Below are positions 32,355 to 43,105 of a stretch of DNA of 59,630 nt, in pieces (positions within the stretch are counted from its first letter, which is position 1; the number at the start of each line of letters is the position of its first letter). The stretch is from an uncultured beta proteobacterium (GTDB lineage Bacteria > Pseudomonadota > Gammaproteobacteria > Burkholderiales > Burkholderiaceae_C): the NCBI GenBank assembly GCA_903894475.1, contig CAITQH010000228.1, forward strand, positions 1-59,630, written 5' to 3'. The translations under genes and the position numbers were made by a program. The notes below the pieces were generated by a model that worked only from the letters and a program-made list of their open reading frames with translations, did not search any database and was not told where the DNA came from.

Positions 32355-33152
32355 ATGTTCACAGATTCCCACTGCCATTTGACATTTCCCGAACTGGCAA
32401 GCCAGATGCCGGCGCTGCTTGATGCTATGCGGCTGGCCCAGGTTGACCGCGCTCTGTGCATCTGCACGACGTTGGAGGAGTTTGACAGTGTCCTTGGCCT
32501 GGCTCAGCAGCACAACAATATTTGGGCTACTGCGGGCGTGCACCCAGAAAACGAAGGCGTCGCGGAACCTGGCTTGGGCGATCTGCTGAGCATGGCTCTG
32601 CACCCGCGCGTCGTTGGCATCGGTGAAACCGGACTTGACTACTATCGCCTGGCAGAGCGCTGTGTGGCCGACATGGCCTGGCAACGGGATCGTTTTCGAA
32701 CCCATATCCGGGCGGCGCGCCAGAGCGGATTGCCGCTGGTGGTGCATACCCGGTCGGCTTCAGCGGACACGCTGGCGACCTTGCGCGAGGAGGGCGAAGA
32801 CGGTTCAGCCGGCTGTGCGGGTGGGGTGTTTCATTGTTTTACCGAAACGGCAGCCGTGGCACGGGCGGCGCTGGATATGGGGTTTTATATCTCGTTTTCG
32901 GGTATTTTGACCTTCAAAAATGCTCAGGATCTGCGCGATGTGGCCACTTTCGTGCCGCTTGATCGACTGCTGATCGAAACCGACAGTCCTTATCTGGCAC
33001 CCGTCCCATACCGCGGCAAGCCCAACAATCCTTCCTATGTGCCCTATGTCGCAGCTGAGCTGGCGCGGCTCAGGCGTTGTACTGTTGAGCAGATGGCCGA
33101 GTTGACCAGCCGCAACTTCGAAGCCCTGTTCAAGCGTGTTTTGCTTACCTGA
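32355..33152 (+). CDS. TatD family metal-dependent hydrolase (DNase)
   Basis: A 265-residue TIM-barrel metalloenzyme. MFTDSHCHLTFPE gives the HxH metal site at the very start, GIGETGLDYYR the metal-bridging glutamate, PLVVHTRSA the next histidine, GGVFHCFTE another, and LLIETDSPYLAPVP the final aspartate. TatD/YcfH-type enzymes are 3'-5' nucleases involved in DNA repair or turnover. The start at 32355 is chosen because family members begin with this motif; a TTG 30 bases upstream would only add ten unconserved residues. It is last in the mltG-tmk-holB-pilZ-tatD run. Confidence 0.92.
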   Translation: MFTDSHCHLTFPELASQMPALLDAMRLAQVDRALCICTTLEEFDSVLGLAQQHNNIWATAGVHPENEGVAEPGLGDLLSMALHPRVVGIGETGLDYYRLAERCVADMAWQRDRFRTHIRAARQSGLPLVVHTRSASADTLATLREEGEDGSAGCAGGVFHCFTETAAVARAALDMGFYISFSGILTFKNAQDLRDVATFVPLDRLLIETDSPYLAPVPYRGKPNNPSYVPYVAAELARLRRCTVEQMAELTSRNFEALFKRVLLT

Positions 33153-33171
33153 ATAACCCGTTTTTAATAGC

Positions 33172-33828
33172 ATGTATTACTTTAGATATTGCATGTATCT
33201 ATTTGTATTTATTGGATATTCAGTATGTAATGCCGGCTCTTATGACGACTTTTTCAGCGCACTCAAGAAGGATGATCCTGCGACTATCAAGATGCTGCTG
33301 GGGCGCGGTTTTGATCCGAATACAGTCAATCCTGCGGGCGAACACGGGCTGATTGTCGCGGTCCGCGAGTCATCCTTGAAGGCCATATTGGTTCTTCTCG
33401 ACGCGCCGAAGATCAATGTGGAAGTCCGTACTCTGCAGGACGAGAGCCCGCTGATGCTGGCCGCGCTGAACGGACTGAGCGATCTTTGCCGGCGACTGAT
33501 TGCCCTTGGTGGCGATGTCAACAAGCCGGGCTGGACTGCGCTCCATTACGCCGCAACCAACGGGCATCTGACAACGATGGAATTGCTGCTCGATGAGCAT
33601 GCTTACATTGACGCCACTTCGCCGAACGGCACGACGCCGCTCATGATGGCGGCGCACTATGGCACGGCGTCGGCGGTTGAGTTGCTGTTGGCTGCCGGCG
33701 CCGATCCAGCGCTCAAAAATGAGCAAGGTTTATCGGCAGTTGATTTTGCGCAGGGTGCCAGTCGGTCCGATGCCAAGGAACTGATTGCAGCTGCCATACG
33801 AGGCCGCCAGCCGAAGGGAAACTGGTGA
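33172..33828 (+). CDS. Exported ankyrin-repeat protein
   Basis: A 218-residue protein with a signal peptide (YLFVFIGYSVCNAG, cleavage probably near residue 21) followed by four to five ankyrin repeats from about residue 27 to 205. The clearest are GWTALHYAATNGHLTTMELLLDEHAYID and GTTPLMMAAHYGTASAVELLLAAGADP. It is therefore likely periplasmic and binds a protein partner, which is unknown. The first 60 bases of the gene and the sequence just after it are unusually AT-rich for this genome. It ends 68 bases before the convergent cyclase gene. Confidence 0.88.
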   Translation: MYYFRYCMYLFVFIGYSVCNAGSYDDFFSALKKDDPATIKMLLGRGFDPNTVNPAGEHGLIVAVRESSLKAILVLLDAPKINVEVRTLQDESPLMLAALNGLSDLCRRLIALGGDVNKPGWTALHYAATNGHLTTMELLLDEHAYIDATSPNGTTPLMMAAHYGTASAVELLLAAGADPALKNEQGLSAVDFAQGASRSDAKELIAAAIRGRQPKGNW

Positions 33829-33896
33829 AATGATCTCATGGATACTTTATACGATGTATATTATGTTAAGTAATATGCAGGGTTAGAAGATTCGCA

Positions 33897-34823
33897 TCAT
33901 GTTGGCTGCTGGGATACCGAGAATCGCAGCGTTGGCGCACTCAGGTCGGCGAAAGATGAACCCAGTGATACCTCGCCCTGCCCATGGAGCACGCATTCCT
34001 CACGCCGTAGCAGCAAGTCCGAGCCATCGCCTGCAAACCGCAACCAACAACCGTAGGAACTCAGGTCAACCAGAATCATGCTGCCGTTGCGCCAGTCGAT
34101 ACGCGCATGGGTCCGCGAAACCCGTGGATCATCCACTACAAATTCGGCCTGACGCAGGCGCCCAATGTGAATCGGCAGGTCAAAGGATCGAAAGGACTTT
34201 TTCACATCCATCCAGACCAACTCGATTTCCCCGCCCAGAGTGTCAACCTCTGCTGGATCAAACAGGGGAACCATGTCTGACTGCATGGTCAGCAAGGATG
34301 ATGCAGCGTCATCCTCCCAGTCCACCTGGTGCACCGTGCACGGCTCGGCGCGTCCGCGTATGTTGATGGGACCCAATACCCGAAAGCGTACGCCCTCGGC
34401 CTCGTTGATACCTTCAAGCGCGGCGTTGTTGGCCCAAATCTGGTTGGCACCCGAGAGGTCGCTCAAACGCGCAGCCACGTTGACCGCGTCGCCGTAACAG
34501 TCGCCAGCCACTATCTCGACATCGCCACAGGCCACGCCAATGCGGATCGGCAAGCGGTGCGCCACTGCCACACGAGCCATGCGCTCCTGATGCCTTCTCT
34601 GTATTTCAACCACTGCATTGATAGCGGAGCGGTTGCTCCGAAACAAGGCAAGTACGCCGTCACCCAACAGTTTGACAACCCTGCCGCCATGAGCGCCGAT
34701 GGTCGTGGCGATCCAGTTCGTTACTTGAGTGACCGCCTGAGTCGCCTGTGCATTGCCTAATGCTTCATAGACACTTGTGCTGCCGAACAGGTCGGTAAAT
34801 ACAACGGTGGCGTGAACACTCAT
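33897..34823 (-). CDS. Class III adenylate/guanylate cyclase with C-terminal FHA domain
   Basis: A 308-residue cytosolic protein. The cyclase domain (residues 1-165) keeps the metal aspartates D11 in VFTDLFGST and D55 in KLLGDGVLALF, the base-reading K51, and the transition-state N and R in GDAVNVAARLSD, so it should be active, probably on ATP. An FHA domain follows (about 213-305) with HIGRL and VSRTHARIDW, which binds phosphothreonine. This links cyclic nucleotide production to Ser/Thr kinase signalling. No kinase gene is nearby. A similar architecture occurs in other Burkholderiales. Confidence 0.9.
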   Translation of the reverse strand: MSVHATVVFTDLFGSTSVYEALGNAQATQAVTQVTNWIATTIGAHGGRVVKLLGDGVLALFRSNRSAINAVVEIQRRHQERMARVAVAHRLPIRIGVACGDVEIVAGDCYGDAVNVAARLSDLSGANQIWANNAALEGINEAEGVRFRVLGPINIRGRAEPCTVHQVDWEDDAASSLLTMQSDMVPLFDPAEVDTLGGEIELVWMDVKKSFRSFDLPIHIGRLRQAEFVVDDPRVSRTHARIDWRNGSMILVDLSSYGCWLRFAGDGSDLLLRREECVLHGQGEVSLGSSFADLSAPTLRFSVSQQPT

Positions 34824-34875
34824 TCCAGATAATTCTATTCTTTGAACCGTTGCACAGTTTAGGGCATAACAAGCC

Positions 34876-35838
34876 CTATGACGCTGGGCCCCAAAAGAGC
34901 ATGGCGTCCCGACCGTCGAGCATCAGGTCCACGCTAGCACCGACCGGCAGAAGAACCTTGGTCGCGACGTGGCCGTAGGGCAAATTGGTGACAACCGGAA
35001 CCCGGATCTGCTGGCGCAGCCAGTTGACGACGGTCGCCAGCTTGTAGCCGCGATCATGTCCGACCAGGGTGAACTCGGTGAACTGCCCCAGCACAACGGC
35101 CTTTTGGCGTGCCAAAACGCCTGCATGAAGCAGTTGTGTCAACATGCGCTCGATCCGGTAAGGATGTTCTGCGACGTCCTCCAAGAACAGGACGCCTGCT
35201 TTTACATCGGGAAAATACGGCGTCCCGAGCAGGGATGTGAGCACCGATAGATTGCCGCCCCACAGCGTTGCTTTCCTGATGTGCCTGGCTGTCAGAGCTG
35301 GATCGCCATCGCGGTTCTGACGCCAACCGGCACCCTCCCCCTGCCCGCTGGTGAGATCACCAAAACAAGCCTCCATGATGTCGTCTGGCAACTTCACTTC
35401 ACCCTGCCCGTGCCCATCCACAAGGTCGGGCTTAGCGCCCGCACCAAACCCTTCGCACAAAGCCGGGCCGGCCCAGGTGACGGCGCCCGTCCGGGCCAGC
35501 ACTGCGCTCTGAAAAGCGGTGAAGTCACTGATCCCCACAAACAGCATTCCGCGCTCCACGGCTTTGGCCACCTTCTTGTAATGGATCCCACCGAGGATGC
35601 GCGTCAGCCCATAACCGCCGCGCGAAATCACGGCGACATCCGCGCCACTGGCCACAGCGCGATGGATGGCAGCCAGGCGCGTTGCATCGTCACCGGCGAA
35701 ACGCAAATAACTGGCCAGCGCTGCAGTGTCTATTTCAACCTCATAACCAAGCGTCTGAAGCCGCGCCACGCCGCGTCGAAAAGCTGCCTTGTCGCGCACG
35801 GCGCCAGAGGGTGAATAAATGTAGATGCGCTTTTTCAT
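34876..35838 (-). CDS. ldcA: S66 family LD-carboxypeptidase (murein tetrapeptide carboxypeptidase)
   Basis: Cytosolic serine peptidase that removes the terminal D-alanine from tetrapeptides during cell-wall recycling. The 320-residue model starts at MKKRIYIYSPSG. It shows the nucleophile region GISDFTAFQSAVL, WGGNLSVLTSLLGTPYFPD, LFLEDVAEHPYRIERML and PYGHVATKVLLPVGASVDL with the catalytic histidine. I chose the ATG at 35838, 17 bases after the tadA stop; the frame is open upstream, but an earlier start would run into tadA. It probably follows tadA and paiB in one transcript. Confidence 0.91.
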   Translation of the reverse strand: MKKRIYIYSPSGAVRDKAAFRRGVARLQTLGYEVEIDTAALASYLRFAGDDATRLAAIHRAVASGADVAVISRGGYGLTRILGGIHYKKVAKAVERGMLFVGISDFTAFQSAVLARTGAVTWAGPALCEGFGAGAKPDLVDGHGQGEVKLPDDIMEACFGDLTSGQGEGAGWRQNRDGDPALTARHIRKATLWGGNLSVLTSLLGTPYFPDVKAGVLFLEDVAEHPYRIERMLTQLLHAGVLARQKAVVLGQFTEFTLVGHDRGYKLATVVNWLRQQIRVPVVTNLPYGHVATKVLLPVGASVDLMLDGRDAMLFWGPAS

Positions 35839-35854
35839 GCGTGTACAGATCAAG

Positions 35855-36951
<1,097 letters not shown>

Positions 36952-36966
36952 GGCTTTCTGACTCCG

Positions 36967-38577
36967 CTATTCCCACTCGATGGTGGCCGGTGGCTTGCTC
37001 GACACGTCATACGTCACGCGGTTGATACCGTGCACCTCGTTGATGATACGGCTCGATACCTTCTTGAGCAACGCGTAGGGCAGTTCAGCCCAGTCCGCCG
37101 TCATGAAATCGCTGGTCTGCACGGCGCGCAGGGCGACCACGTAATCGTAGGTTCGGCCATCGCCCATCACACCTACACTTTTGACTGGCAGGAACACGGT
37201 GAATGCCTGACTGGTGAGTTCATACCAGTTCTTGCCGCTTTCCTGGTCGACGAAATTTCGCAACTCTTCAATGAAAATGGCATCGGCCCGACGCAACAAA
37301 TCGGCATATTCCTTCTTGACTTCACCCAGAATCCGCACGCCCAGACCCGGGCCAGGAAATGGATGGCGGTACACCATGGCATGCGGCAAGCCAAGGGCAA
37401 CACCGAGCTCGCGCACTTCGTCCTTGAACAATTCGCGCAAGGGCTCCAGCAATTTGAGACCCAACTGCTCTGGCAAACCGCCAACGTTGTGGTGACTCTT
37501 GATGACTACCGCTTTCTTGGTCTTGCCACCACCTGACTCGATTACGTCGGGATAGATCGTGCCCTGCGCCAGCCAGGCGACGTGACGCGCCTGATCACTC
37601 TTGAGTTTGCTCGCCTCGGTCTTGAAGACCTCGACAAACTCCCGACCAATGATCTTGCGCTTGGCCTCCGGCTCACTGACGCCGGCCAGATGTCCGAGAA
37701 ACTGGTCGGCCGCGTCGACACGGATTACCTTGGCATGCAGCTTGCCAACAAACATGTCCATCACCATGTCGCCTTCATTCAGGCGCAGCAGGCCATGGTC
37801 GACAAAGACGCAGGTAAGCTGCTCGCCGATTGCCCTGTGAATGAGCGCGGCTGCGACCGATGAATCGACACCACCGGAGAGTCCCAGGATCACCTCTTCC
37901 TGCCCTACCTGAGAGCGAATTCGCTCCACCGCCTCGCTGATGTAATCCCCCATGATCCAGTCGGGGCGCGCCGCGCAAATATCCAGCACAAAGCGTTCTA
38001 TGATCGCAGCTCCCCGCTTGGTGTGAGTCACTTCCGGGTGAAATTGAACACCATAGAAGCGTCGCTCTTCATCGGCCATACCGGCGATCGGACAACTGTC
38101 GGTCGAGGCCATCAGCTTGAAACCATGGGGTAGTTCGACCACCTTGTCACCATGGCTCATCCAGACCTGCAGCATGCCGTGACCCATGGGTGTGGCGTAG
38201 TCCTGAATGCCTTCGAGCAGTTGCGTATGCCCATGAGCCCGCACATCAGCATGGCCAAATTCTCGTTGATGGCCACTTTGCACGATGCCGCCGAGCTGGT
38301 GCGCCATGGTTTGCATGCCGTAGCAAATTCCGAGTACCGGAACACCCAATTCAAAGACGCCGGGCGGCGCCTTGTCGGTGCTTTCTTCGTAGACGCTGGC
38401 GTGACTACCCGAGAGGATCACACCTCTGAGTTTGCCGTCGCTGGCATAGGCACGAATCCAGTCATCGCTGACATCACAGGGGTGAACTTCACAAAAAACA
38501 TGGGCTTCCCGAATCCGTCTGGCAATCAGTTGGGTGACCTGGGAACCAAAGTCGAGGATTAGGATTTTTTGATGCAT
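36967..38577 (-). CDS. guaA: GMP synthase (glutamine-hydrolysing)
   Basis: Aminates XMP to GMP, the last step of guanine nucleotide synthesis. The 536-residue sequence contains a class I glutamine amidotransferase with nucleophile C85 in [17 protein letters not shown] and histidine in [11 protein letters not shown]. Next comes the ATP pyrophosphatase loop [13 protein letters not shown] near residue 232. The C-terminal dimerisation part has [16 protein letters not shown] and the family-typical end [19 protein letters not shown]. guaB lies 18 bases upstream and the two probably share a transcript. Confidence 0.97.
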   Translation of the reverse strand: MHQKILILDFGSQVTQLIARRIREAHVFCEVHPCDVSDDWIRAYASDGKLRGVILSGSHASVYEESTDKAPPGVFELGVPVLGICYGMQTMAHQLGGIVQSGHQREFGHADVRAHGHTQLLEGIQDYATPMGHGMLQVWMSHGDKVVELPHGFKLMASTDSCPIAGMADEERRFYGVQFHPEVTHTKRGAAIIERFVLDICAARPDWIMGDYISEAVERIRSQVGQEEVILGLSGGVDSSVAAALIHRAIGEQLTCVFVDHGLLRLNEGDMVMDMFVGKLHAKVIRVDAADQFLGHLAGVSEPEAKRKIIGREFVEVFKTEASKLKSDQARHVAWLAQGTIYPDVIESGGGKTKKAVVIKSHHNVGGLPEQLGLKLLEPLRELFKDEVRELGVALGLPHAMVYRHPFPGPGLGVRILGEVKKEYADLLRRADAIFIEELRNFVDQESGKNWYELTSQAFTVFLPVKSVGVMGDGRTYDYVVALRAVQTSDFMTADWAELPYALLKKVSSRIINEVHGINRVTYDVSSKPPATIEWE

Positions 38578-38595
38578 TTCAGGCCTGTCGCTCGC

Positions 38596-40065
38596 TCACT
38601 CGGCACGGTAGTTCGGCGCTTCTTTGGTAATCTGGACGTCGTGCACATGGCTCTCGCGAATGCCCGCGGTAGTAATTTCCACAAATTCCGATCGGCTCTG
38701 CAAGTCATCGATCGTGGCACAGCCGCAATAGCCCATGCTGGCGCGAACGCCACCTGCCATCTGGTAGATGATGGCTACCATGGAACCCTTGTAGGGCACA
38801 CGCCCCTCGATGCCTTCAGGGACCAACTTGTCCGCGTTCGGGTTACCGCTGGTCGATTCCTGAAAATAGCGGTCCGCACTGCCCTGCTGCATGGCGCCAA
38901 TGCTGCCCATGCCACGGTAACTCTTGTAGCTGCGCCCCTGAAACAGGATCACTTCGCCGGGCGCCTCCTCGGTACCGGCGAACATGCTGCCCATCATCAC
39001 TGAAGACGCGCCGGCCGCCAATGCTTTCGAAATATCACCGCTGTAGCGAATGCCTCCGTCAGCGATCAGTGGAATGCCGCTGCCCCGCAGCGCCGTGGCA
39101 ACGCTGTCGATGGCCATGATCTGCGGCACGCCAACGCCCGCCACGATGCGCGTCGTGCAGATGGAGCCGGGGCCAATACCGACCTTGACCGCATCGGCAC
39201 CCGCCTCGGCCAGCGCCAGCGCCGCAGCACCGGTGGCAATATTGCCGCCGATGACGTCGATCTGCGGGTAGTTCCTCTTGACCCAGCGCACACGCTCGAT
39301 GACGCCCTGGCTATGACCGTGCGCCGTATCGACCACGATAGCATCAACGCCTGCGCGCACCAGTGCTTCGACCCGCTCCTCGGTACCCTCCCCCACGCCG
39401 ACCGCTGCGCCGACCCGCAACTGGCCCTGCGCATCGCGCGCCGCATTGGGAAAACTGGTCTGTTTGGTAATGTCCTTGACAGTGATCAGTCCCTTGAGCT
39501 CAAACGCGTCGTTGACGACCAACAGGCGCTCAATCTTGTACTGGTTCAACAGCACCTTGGCTTCATCCAGCGTGGTGCCGTCCGGTACGGTCACGAGTTT
39601 GTCTCGCACCGTCATGATATGGCTGACCGGGAGATCCAAACGCGTCTCAAAACGCAGGTCCCGCCCCGTGACCAGGCCAACCACCTTGCCAGCGTCGCAG
39701 ACCGGGAAACCCGAGACCCCTAACTGTTCCGACAAGCTCATGACCTGGCGCACTGTGTGCTGTGGCGTAATCACAACCGGATCGCGCAAGACGCCTGACT
39801 CATAGCGTTTTACCTTGGCCACCTGCGCCGCCTGTTCCCGCGCCGACATATTCTTGTGAACGATACCGATGCCACCTTCCTGCGCGATGGCAATAGCCAG
39901 GCGTGCCTCTGTCACGGTATCCATGGCAGCTGAAACCAGCGGCAAATTGAGGGCGATGTTGCGGGAGAAACGGGTCGCCAGCGAGGTGTCCTTGGGCAGG
40001 ACCTGGGAGAACGCTGGCACCAACAAAACATCGTCGAAGGTGAGCGCTTTGCCGATGAGGCGCAT
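38596..40065 (-). CDS. guaB: Inosine-5'-monophosphate dehydrogenase
   Basis: Oxidises IMP to XMP with NAD. The 489-residue model starts at [15 protein letters not shown], the usual beginning of the family. An upstream ATG at 40128 in the same frame would add 21 unconserved residues. Two CBS domains interrupt the barrel between about residues 90 and 205. The active-site loop with the catalytic cysteine is [16 protein letters not shown], and the flap region is [16 protein letters not shown]. It precedes guaA in the standard guaB-guaA order. Confidence 0.96.
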   Translation of the reverse strand: MRLIGKALTFDDVLLVPAFSQVLPKDTSLATRFSRNIALNLPLVSAAMDTVTEARLAIAIAQEGGIGIVHKNMSAREQAAQVAKVKRYESGVLRDPVVITPQHTVRQVMSLSEQLGVSGFPVCDAGKVVGLVTGRDLRFETRLDLPVSHIMTVRDKLVTVPDGTTLDEAKVLLNQYKIERLLVVNDAFELKGLITVKDITKQTSFPNAARDAQGQLRVGAAVGVGEGTEERVEALVRAGVDAIVVDTAHGHSQGVIERVRWVKRNYPQIDVIGGNIATGAAALALAEAGADAVKVGIGPGSICTTRIVAGVGVPQIMAIDSVATALRGSGIPLIADGGIRYSGDISKALAAGASSVMMGSMFAGTEEAPGEVILFQGRSYKSYRGMGSIGAMQQGSADRYFQESTSGNPNADKLVPEGIEGRVPYKGSMVAIIYQMAGGVRASMGYCGCATIDDLQSRSEFVEITTAGIRESHVHDVQITKEAPNYRAE

Positions 40066-40153
40066 GTTCTTGAGCTCCAAATGGTGGATTGTAGCCACGT
40101 GGCAGCGTTCGATGGTTTCTGCAAACATCTCTGCTGCAGGCTAAACTTGACTC

Positions 40154-40624
40154 ATGAATAAATTGCGCATTCTTCTTGCTGCCCTGGCCTGTCTGGTCAG
40201 CCTGCAGGCGGCCGCCCATTGGCAATGGCTGGACAAGGATGGGCGCAAGGTATTCAGCGACCGGGCACCGCCGCCTGACATTCCGGAAAAGGATATTTTG
40301 GAGCGCCCCGCCGTGCTACCCACCGCAGCCGCGCCACAGAGTGCTGCCAGTGCGCCCCGGCTCGGCGGAGTCGACAAGGAATTGACTGACAGGAAGAAGA
40401 AGGCCGAGGATCTTGAGTTGGCCAAACGCCGCGCCGAGGGCGAGAGAATCGCAAGTTCCAAAGCTGACAACTGCGCCCGTGCCAAGCGCATCAAAGCCAA
40501 CCTCGACTCCGGTCGCCCTATCGCCCGCAGCAACGAAAAAGGTGAGCCCGAGATTCTTGACGCTGCCACGCGGGCTGTTGAGTTGAACCGGGTTCAGGAC
40601 ATCATCGAAGCGGATTGCAATTGA
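40154..40624 (+). CDS. Exported DUF4124 domain protein
   Basis: A 156-residue secreted or periplasmic protein. A signal peptide (residues 1-21, ending QAAA) is followed by the DUF4124 motif HWQWLDKDGRKVFSDRAPPPDIPEKDIL, and then a long charged helical region (DKELTDRKKKAEDLELAKRRAEGERI). Similar proteins beside guaB are common in Comamonadaceae, but their function is unknown. It is divergent from guaB across about 90 bases and convergent with rnfH. Confidence 0.85.
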   Translation: MNKLRILLAALACLVSLQAAAHWQWLDKDGRKVFSDRAPPPDIPEKDILERPAVLPTAAAPQSAASAPRLGGVDKELTDRKKKAEDLELAKRRAEGERIASSKADNCARAKRIKANLDSGRPIARSNEKGEPEILDAATRAVELNRVQDIIEADCN

Positions 40625-40648
40625 TGATTTTGTTCGCCAGCATTTGAG

Positions 40649-40996
40649 TCAGCAGCCTGCCTTGGCACCGAGGCGTTTCTTGACGAAGAGGCCAGCGCTG
40701 CGTGTTCCCTGTTTTGCAAAGCGTGCTCGCCGCGCCACTTTCGGGTCGACCGCGAGCGCTCGATAGATTTCGACGCGGTCATTCTGAAGCAACTTCTGCT
40801 GCGCTGGGGCTTTGCGCCCCCATACGCCAATCAGAGGTGGCGAAGAGTCCGGCATCGCAAACAGGTTCAGCAGACCACTGGCCTGGACGGCCTGCAGAAC
40901 CGTGCTACCGGGTGCCAGCGACAGCTTGACCTCGCACACCTGGCGCGGCGCCGGCGAATAAACGACACTGACGCAAAGCGCCGGTTTACTCGCCAT
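40649..40996 (-). CDS. rnfH: RnfH/RatB family ubiquitin-fold protein
   Basis: A 115-residue beta-grasp protein: CVSVVYSPAPRQVCEVKLSLAPGSTVLQAVQASGL, FAMPDSSPPLIGVWGRKAPAQQKLLQNDRVEIYRAL, and the basic tail ARRARFAKQG. This is the UPF0125/RnfH family, located next to ratA as in many proteobacteria. Its function is not established. The start overlaps the end of ratA by 11 bases. Confidence 0.9.
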   Translation of the reverse strand: MASKPALCVSVVYSPAPRQVCEVKLSLAPGSTVLQAVQASGLLNLFAMPDSSPPLIGVWGRKAPAQQKLLQNDRVEIYRALAVDPKVARRARFAKQGTRSAGLFVKKRLGAKAGC

Positions 40997-41429
40997 AGAC
41001 CTGCCCTGCCCGCTTCACGAATGCATCGACCATGCTGCTGGCAATCTTGTCGAAAACCGGTCCAACAATCTTGCTCAATGCAGCGTTGTCAAAGCCATAG
41101 TGCAGCGTCAATTCCACCTTGCATGCGCGCTGCGTGCCGTCTCCGATCGGCAAAAAGTTCCACTCGCCATCGAGCTTGGAGAACGGACCGCTGACCAGTT
41201 TGATGGCCACCTGACGATCCTGCACATGGGTGTTGCGGGTTGTGAAGGTCTGACGGATTCCACTGAAGGAAATACCGATCTCCGCCGTCATTCCGTCCGC
41301 CTCGGAATTGACCACTCGGGCCCGATCGCACCAGGGCAGAAATTGGGGATACCGGTCTACGTCGGTCACTAGTACGTACATCTCTGCAGGTGAGTACCAG
41401 ATAAGGACGGACTTGGTTACGGTTTTCAT
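40986..41429 (-). CDS. ratA: RatA / COQ10-like START-domain protein
   Basis: A 147-residue polyketide-cyclase/START fold protein: MKTVTKSVLIWYSPAEMYVLVTDVDRYPQFLPWCDRARVV, SGIRQTFTTRNT, and LVSGPFSKLDGEWNFLPIGDG. E. coli RatA has been reported to block 70S ribosome association, while the mitochondrial relative COQ10 binds ubiquinone; the bacterial role may well be the latter. It is divergent from smpB and followed by rnfH, the conserved smpB-ratA-rnfH neighbourhood. Confidence 0.92.
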   Translation of the reverse strand: MKTVTKSVLIWYSPAEMYVLVTDVDRYPQFLPWCDRARVVNSEADGMTAEIGISFSGIRQTFTTRNTHVQDRQVAIKLVSGPFSKLDGEWNFLPIGDGTQRACKVELTLHYGFDNAALSKIVGPVFDKIASSMVDAFVKRAGQVYGE

Positions 41430-41497
41430 AGAATGGAGGTCTGCGCGGGATTGTAGACAAGCCTTGTACGCACGACTTACAACCCCACATTGACCCC

Positions 41498-41971
41498 ATG
41501 GCCAAGAAACCTGAAACCACCGCCCGCATCGCTGACAACAAAAAGGCGGCCTACAACTACTTCTTTGAAGAGCGCTTTGAGGCGGGTCTGGTCCTCGAAG
41601 GCTGGGAAGTGAAGTCGCTGCGCGAAGGCAAGGTGCAGCTGACCGACGGCTACGTGGTGATTCGCGATGGTGAACTGTTCATCATCGGGCTGCAGATCAA
41701 CCCCTTGGGCACCGCCTCCACCCACATCAGTCCGGACAAGGTGCGCACCAGGAAGCTCCTGATGCACAAGGAAGAGATCAAGCGTCTGATCGGCAAGGTG
41801 GAACAAAAAGGCTATACGCTGGTGCCCTTGAATCTGCACTGGAAGGCCGGCAAGATCAAATGCGATATTGCCCTGGCCAAAGGCAAGGCCGAGCACGACA
41901 AGCGCGACACCATCAAGGACCGGGAAGGCAAGCGAGAGGTGGAACGCGCCATGAAGGGGCGCAACCGATAG
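41498..41971 (+). CDS. smpB: SsrA-binding protein SmpB
   Basis: Partner of tmRNA in trans-translation, rescuing stalled ribosomes. The 157-residue sequence has the OB-fold core [35 protein letters not shown] and the [22 protein letters not shown] block. Its basic C-terminal tail ([28 protein letters not shown]) mimics the anticodon stem. No tmRNA gene was recognised in the window. It is convergent with the enoyl-CoA hydratase-family gene. Confidence 0.96.
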   Translation: MAKKPETTARIADNKKAAYNYFFEERFEAGLVLEGWEVKSLREGKVQLTDGYVVIRDGELFIIGLQINPLGTASTHISPDKVRTRKLLMHKEEIKRLIGKVEQKGYTLVPLNLHWKAGKIKCDIALAKGKAEHDKRDTIKDREGKREVERAMKGRNR

Positions 41972-41977
41972 AGGCGT

Positions 41978-43105
41978 TCAGCCCAGATCGCGCAGTGGGT
42001 GGGCCCCTGGCGACCAGGGACTACTGAAAAAGGGCGTCACCATACTCGCCTCAACCTGCTCGATGCGTGAGGGGTTCCAGTGCGGTGTGTTGTCCTTGTC
42101 GACGGCCAGCGCGCGAATGCCCTCGACGGCCTCGCTTTGGGCGTCACCGAGGTTCAGATGACGCGGGTGAAAACAGTGATGAATCATGTCACGCTCCATG
42201 CGCAGGTCATCGGCCAGTGCCATCTGGCGGGCGCGCCTGATCTGGGCCAGTACCACATGGAGCATCAAGGGCGAGCGACGGCGCAGCGTATGCGCCGTAT
42301 GCTGCGCCCAGGCCGAATCATCCGCTTCGAGCGAATGGACGATGGCGCTTACCGTGTGCTTCCCAAAGTGCTGGTCAATTTGTGAAACAGGGGCACTCGG
42401 AGCCTCGGCCCCAGTGCTCGAGAACAGAGCGAGCCACTGATCGACCGCACCTGCACGATCGAAATCGGAAGTGCCCAGCGCGGCCCAGGCTGAAGCCAGT
42501 TGAGTTGCTTCAAAGCAGGTATCGGCCAAGCCCATTTCGAGCGCCTGACTCGATCCGATTGTTTCACCGGTCAGCGCCAGCCATTCACCGCTATGGCCCG
42601 GGCAGCGGCTTAGAAAATACCCACCACCTACATCCGGGAACAAGCCAATATTGGTTTCCGGCATGGCCATGCGTGTTCGTTCAGTGACAATACGGATCTG
42701 GGCGCCCTGGCTGATGCCCATGCCGCCGCCCATCACGATGCCATCCATGAACGCGATGTAGGGTTTGGGGTAGTTATGAATCAGATGATTGAGGGCATAT
42801 TCTTCTGTGAAGAACTGTTCCAGTTCGTCGCTCCCCGCTAGCGCTGTCTGATGAAAGAAACGAATATCACCCCCAGCACAAAAAGCGCCAAACGGCCCTG
42901 TCTTGCCGGTACCGCGAACCGCAACAGCATGCACCGTCGGGGCATGGCGCCATGACAGCAGACACTCTGTCAGACTGCGGATCATCGGCAGCGAGAGTGC
43001 ATTGAGGGCCTTCGGGCGATTGAGCGTGATCAGTCCCACATGACCATGTACTTCCGTCACAATCTCTGCTGCATTGCCTGTTGGCAGCACGGTCTTTGTA
43101 TTCAT
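41978..43105 (-). CDS. Enoyl-CoA hydratase/isomerase family protein (3-hydroxyisobutyryl-CoA hydrolase type)
   Basis: A 375-residue crotonase-superfamily protein, longer than simple enoyl-CoA hydratases and matching the ECH_2/HIBCH group. The N-terminal oxyanion segment is GLITLNRPKALNALSL and FGAFCAGGDIRFF. The second is IVMGGGMGISQGAQIRIVTERTRMAMPETNIGLFPDVGGGYFLSR, which contains the conserved glutamate and aspartate. HIBCH enzymes hydrolyse 3-hydroxyisobutyryl-CoA in valine breakdown. No other valine genes are close by, so the substrate is likely but not proven. It overlaps the upstream EamA gene by four bases. Confidence 0.87.
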   Translation of the reverse strand: MNTKTVLPTGNAAEIVTEVHGHVGLITLNRPKALNALSLPMIRSLTECLLSWRHAPTVHAVAVRGTGKTGPFGAFCAGGDIRFFHQTALAGSDELEQFFTEEYALNHLIHNYPKPYIAFMDGIVMGGGMGISQGAQIRIVTERTRMAMPETNIGLFPDVGGGYFLSRCPGHSGEWLALTGETIGSSQALEMGLADTCFEATQLASAWAALGTSDFDRAGAVDQWLALFSSTGAEAPSAPVSQIDQHFGKHTVSAIVHSLEADDSAWAQHTAHTLRRRSPLMLHVVLAQIRRARQMALADDLRMERDMIHHCFHPRHLNLGDAQSEAVEGIRALAVDKDNTPHWNPSRIEQVEASMVTPFFSSPWSPGAHPLRDLG

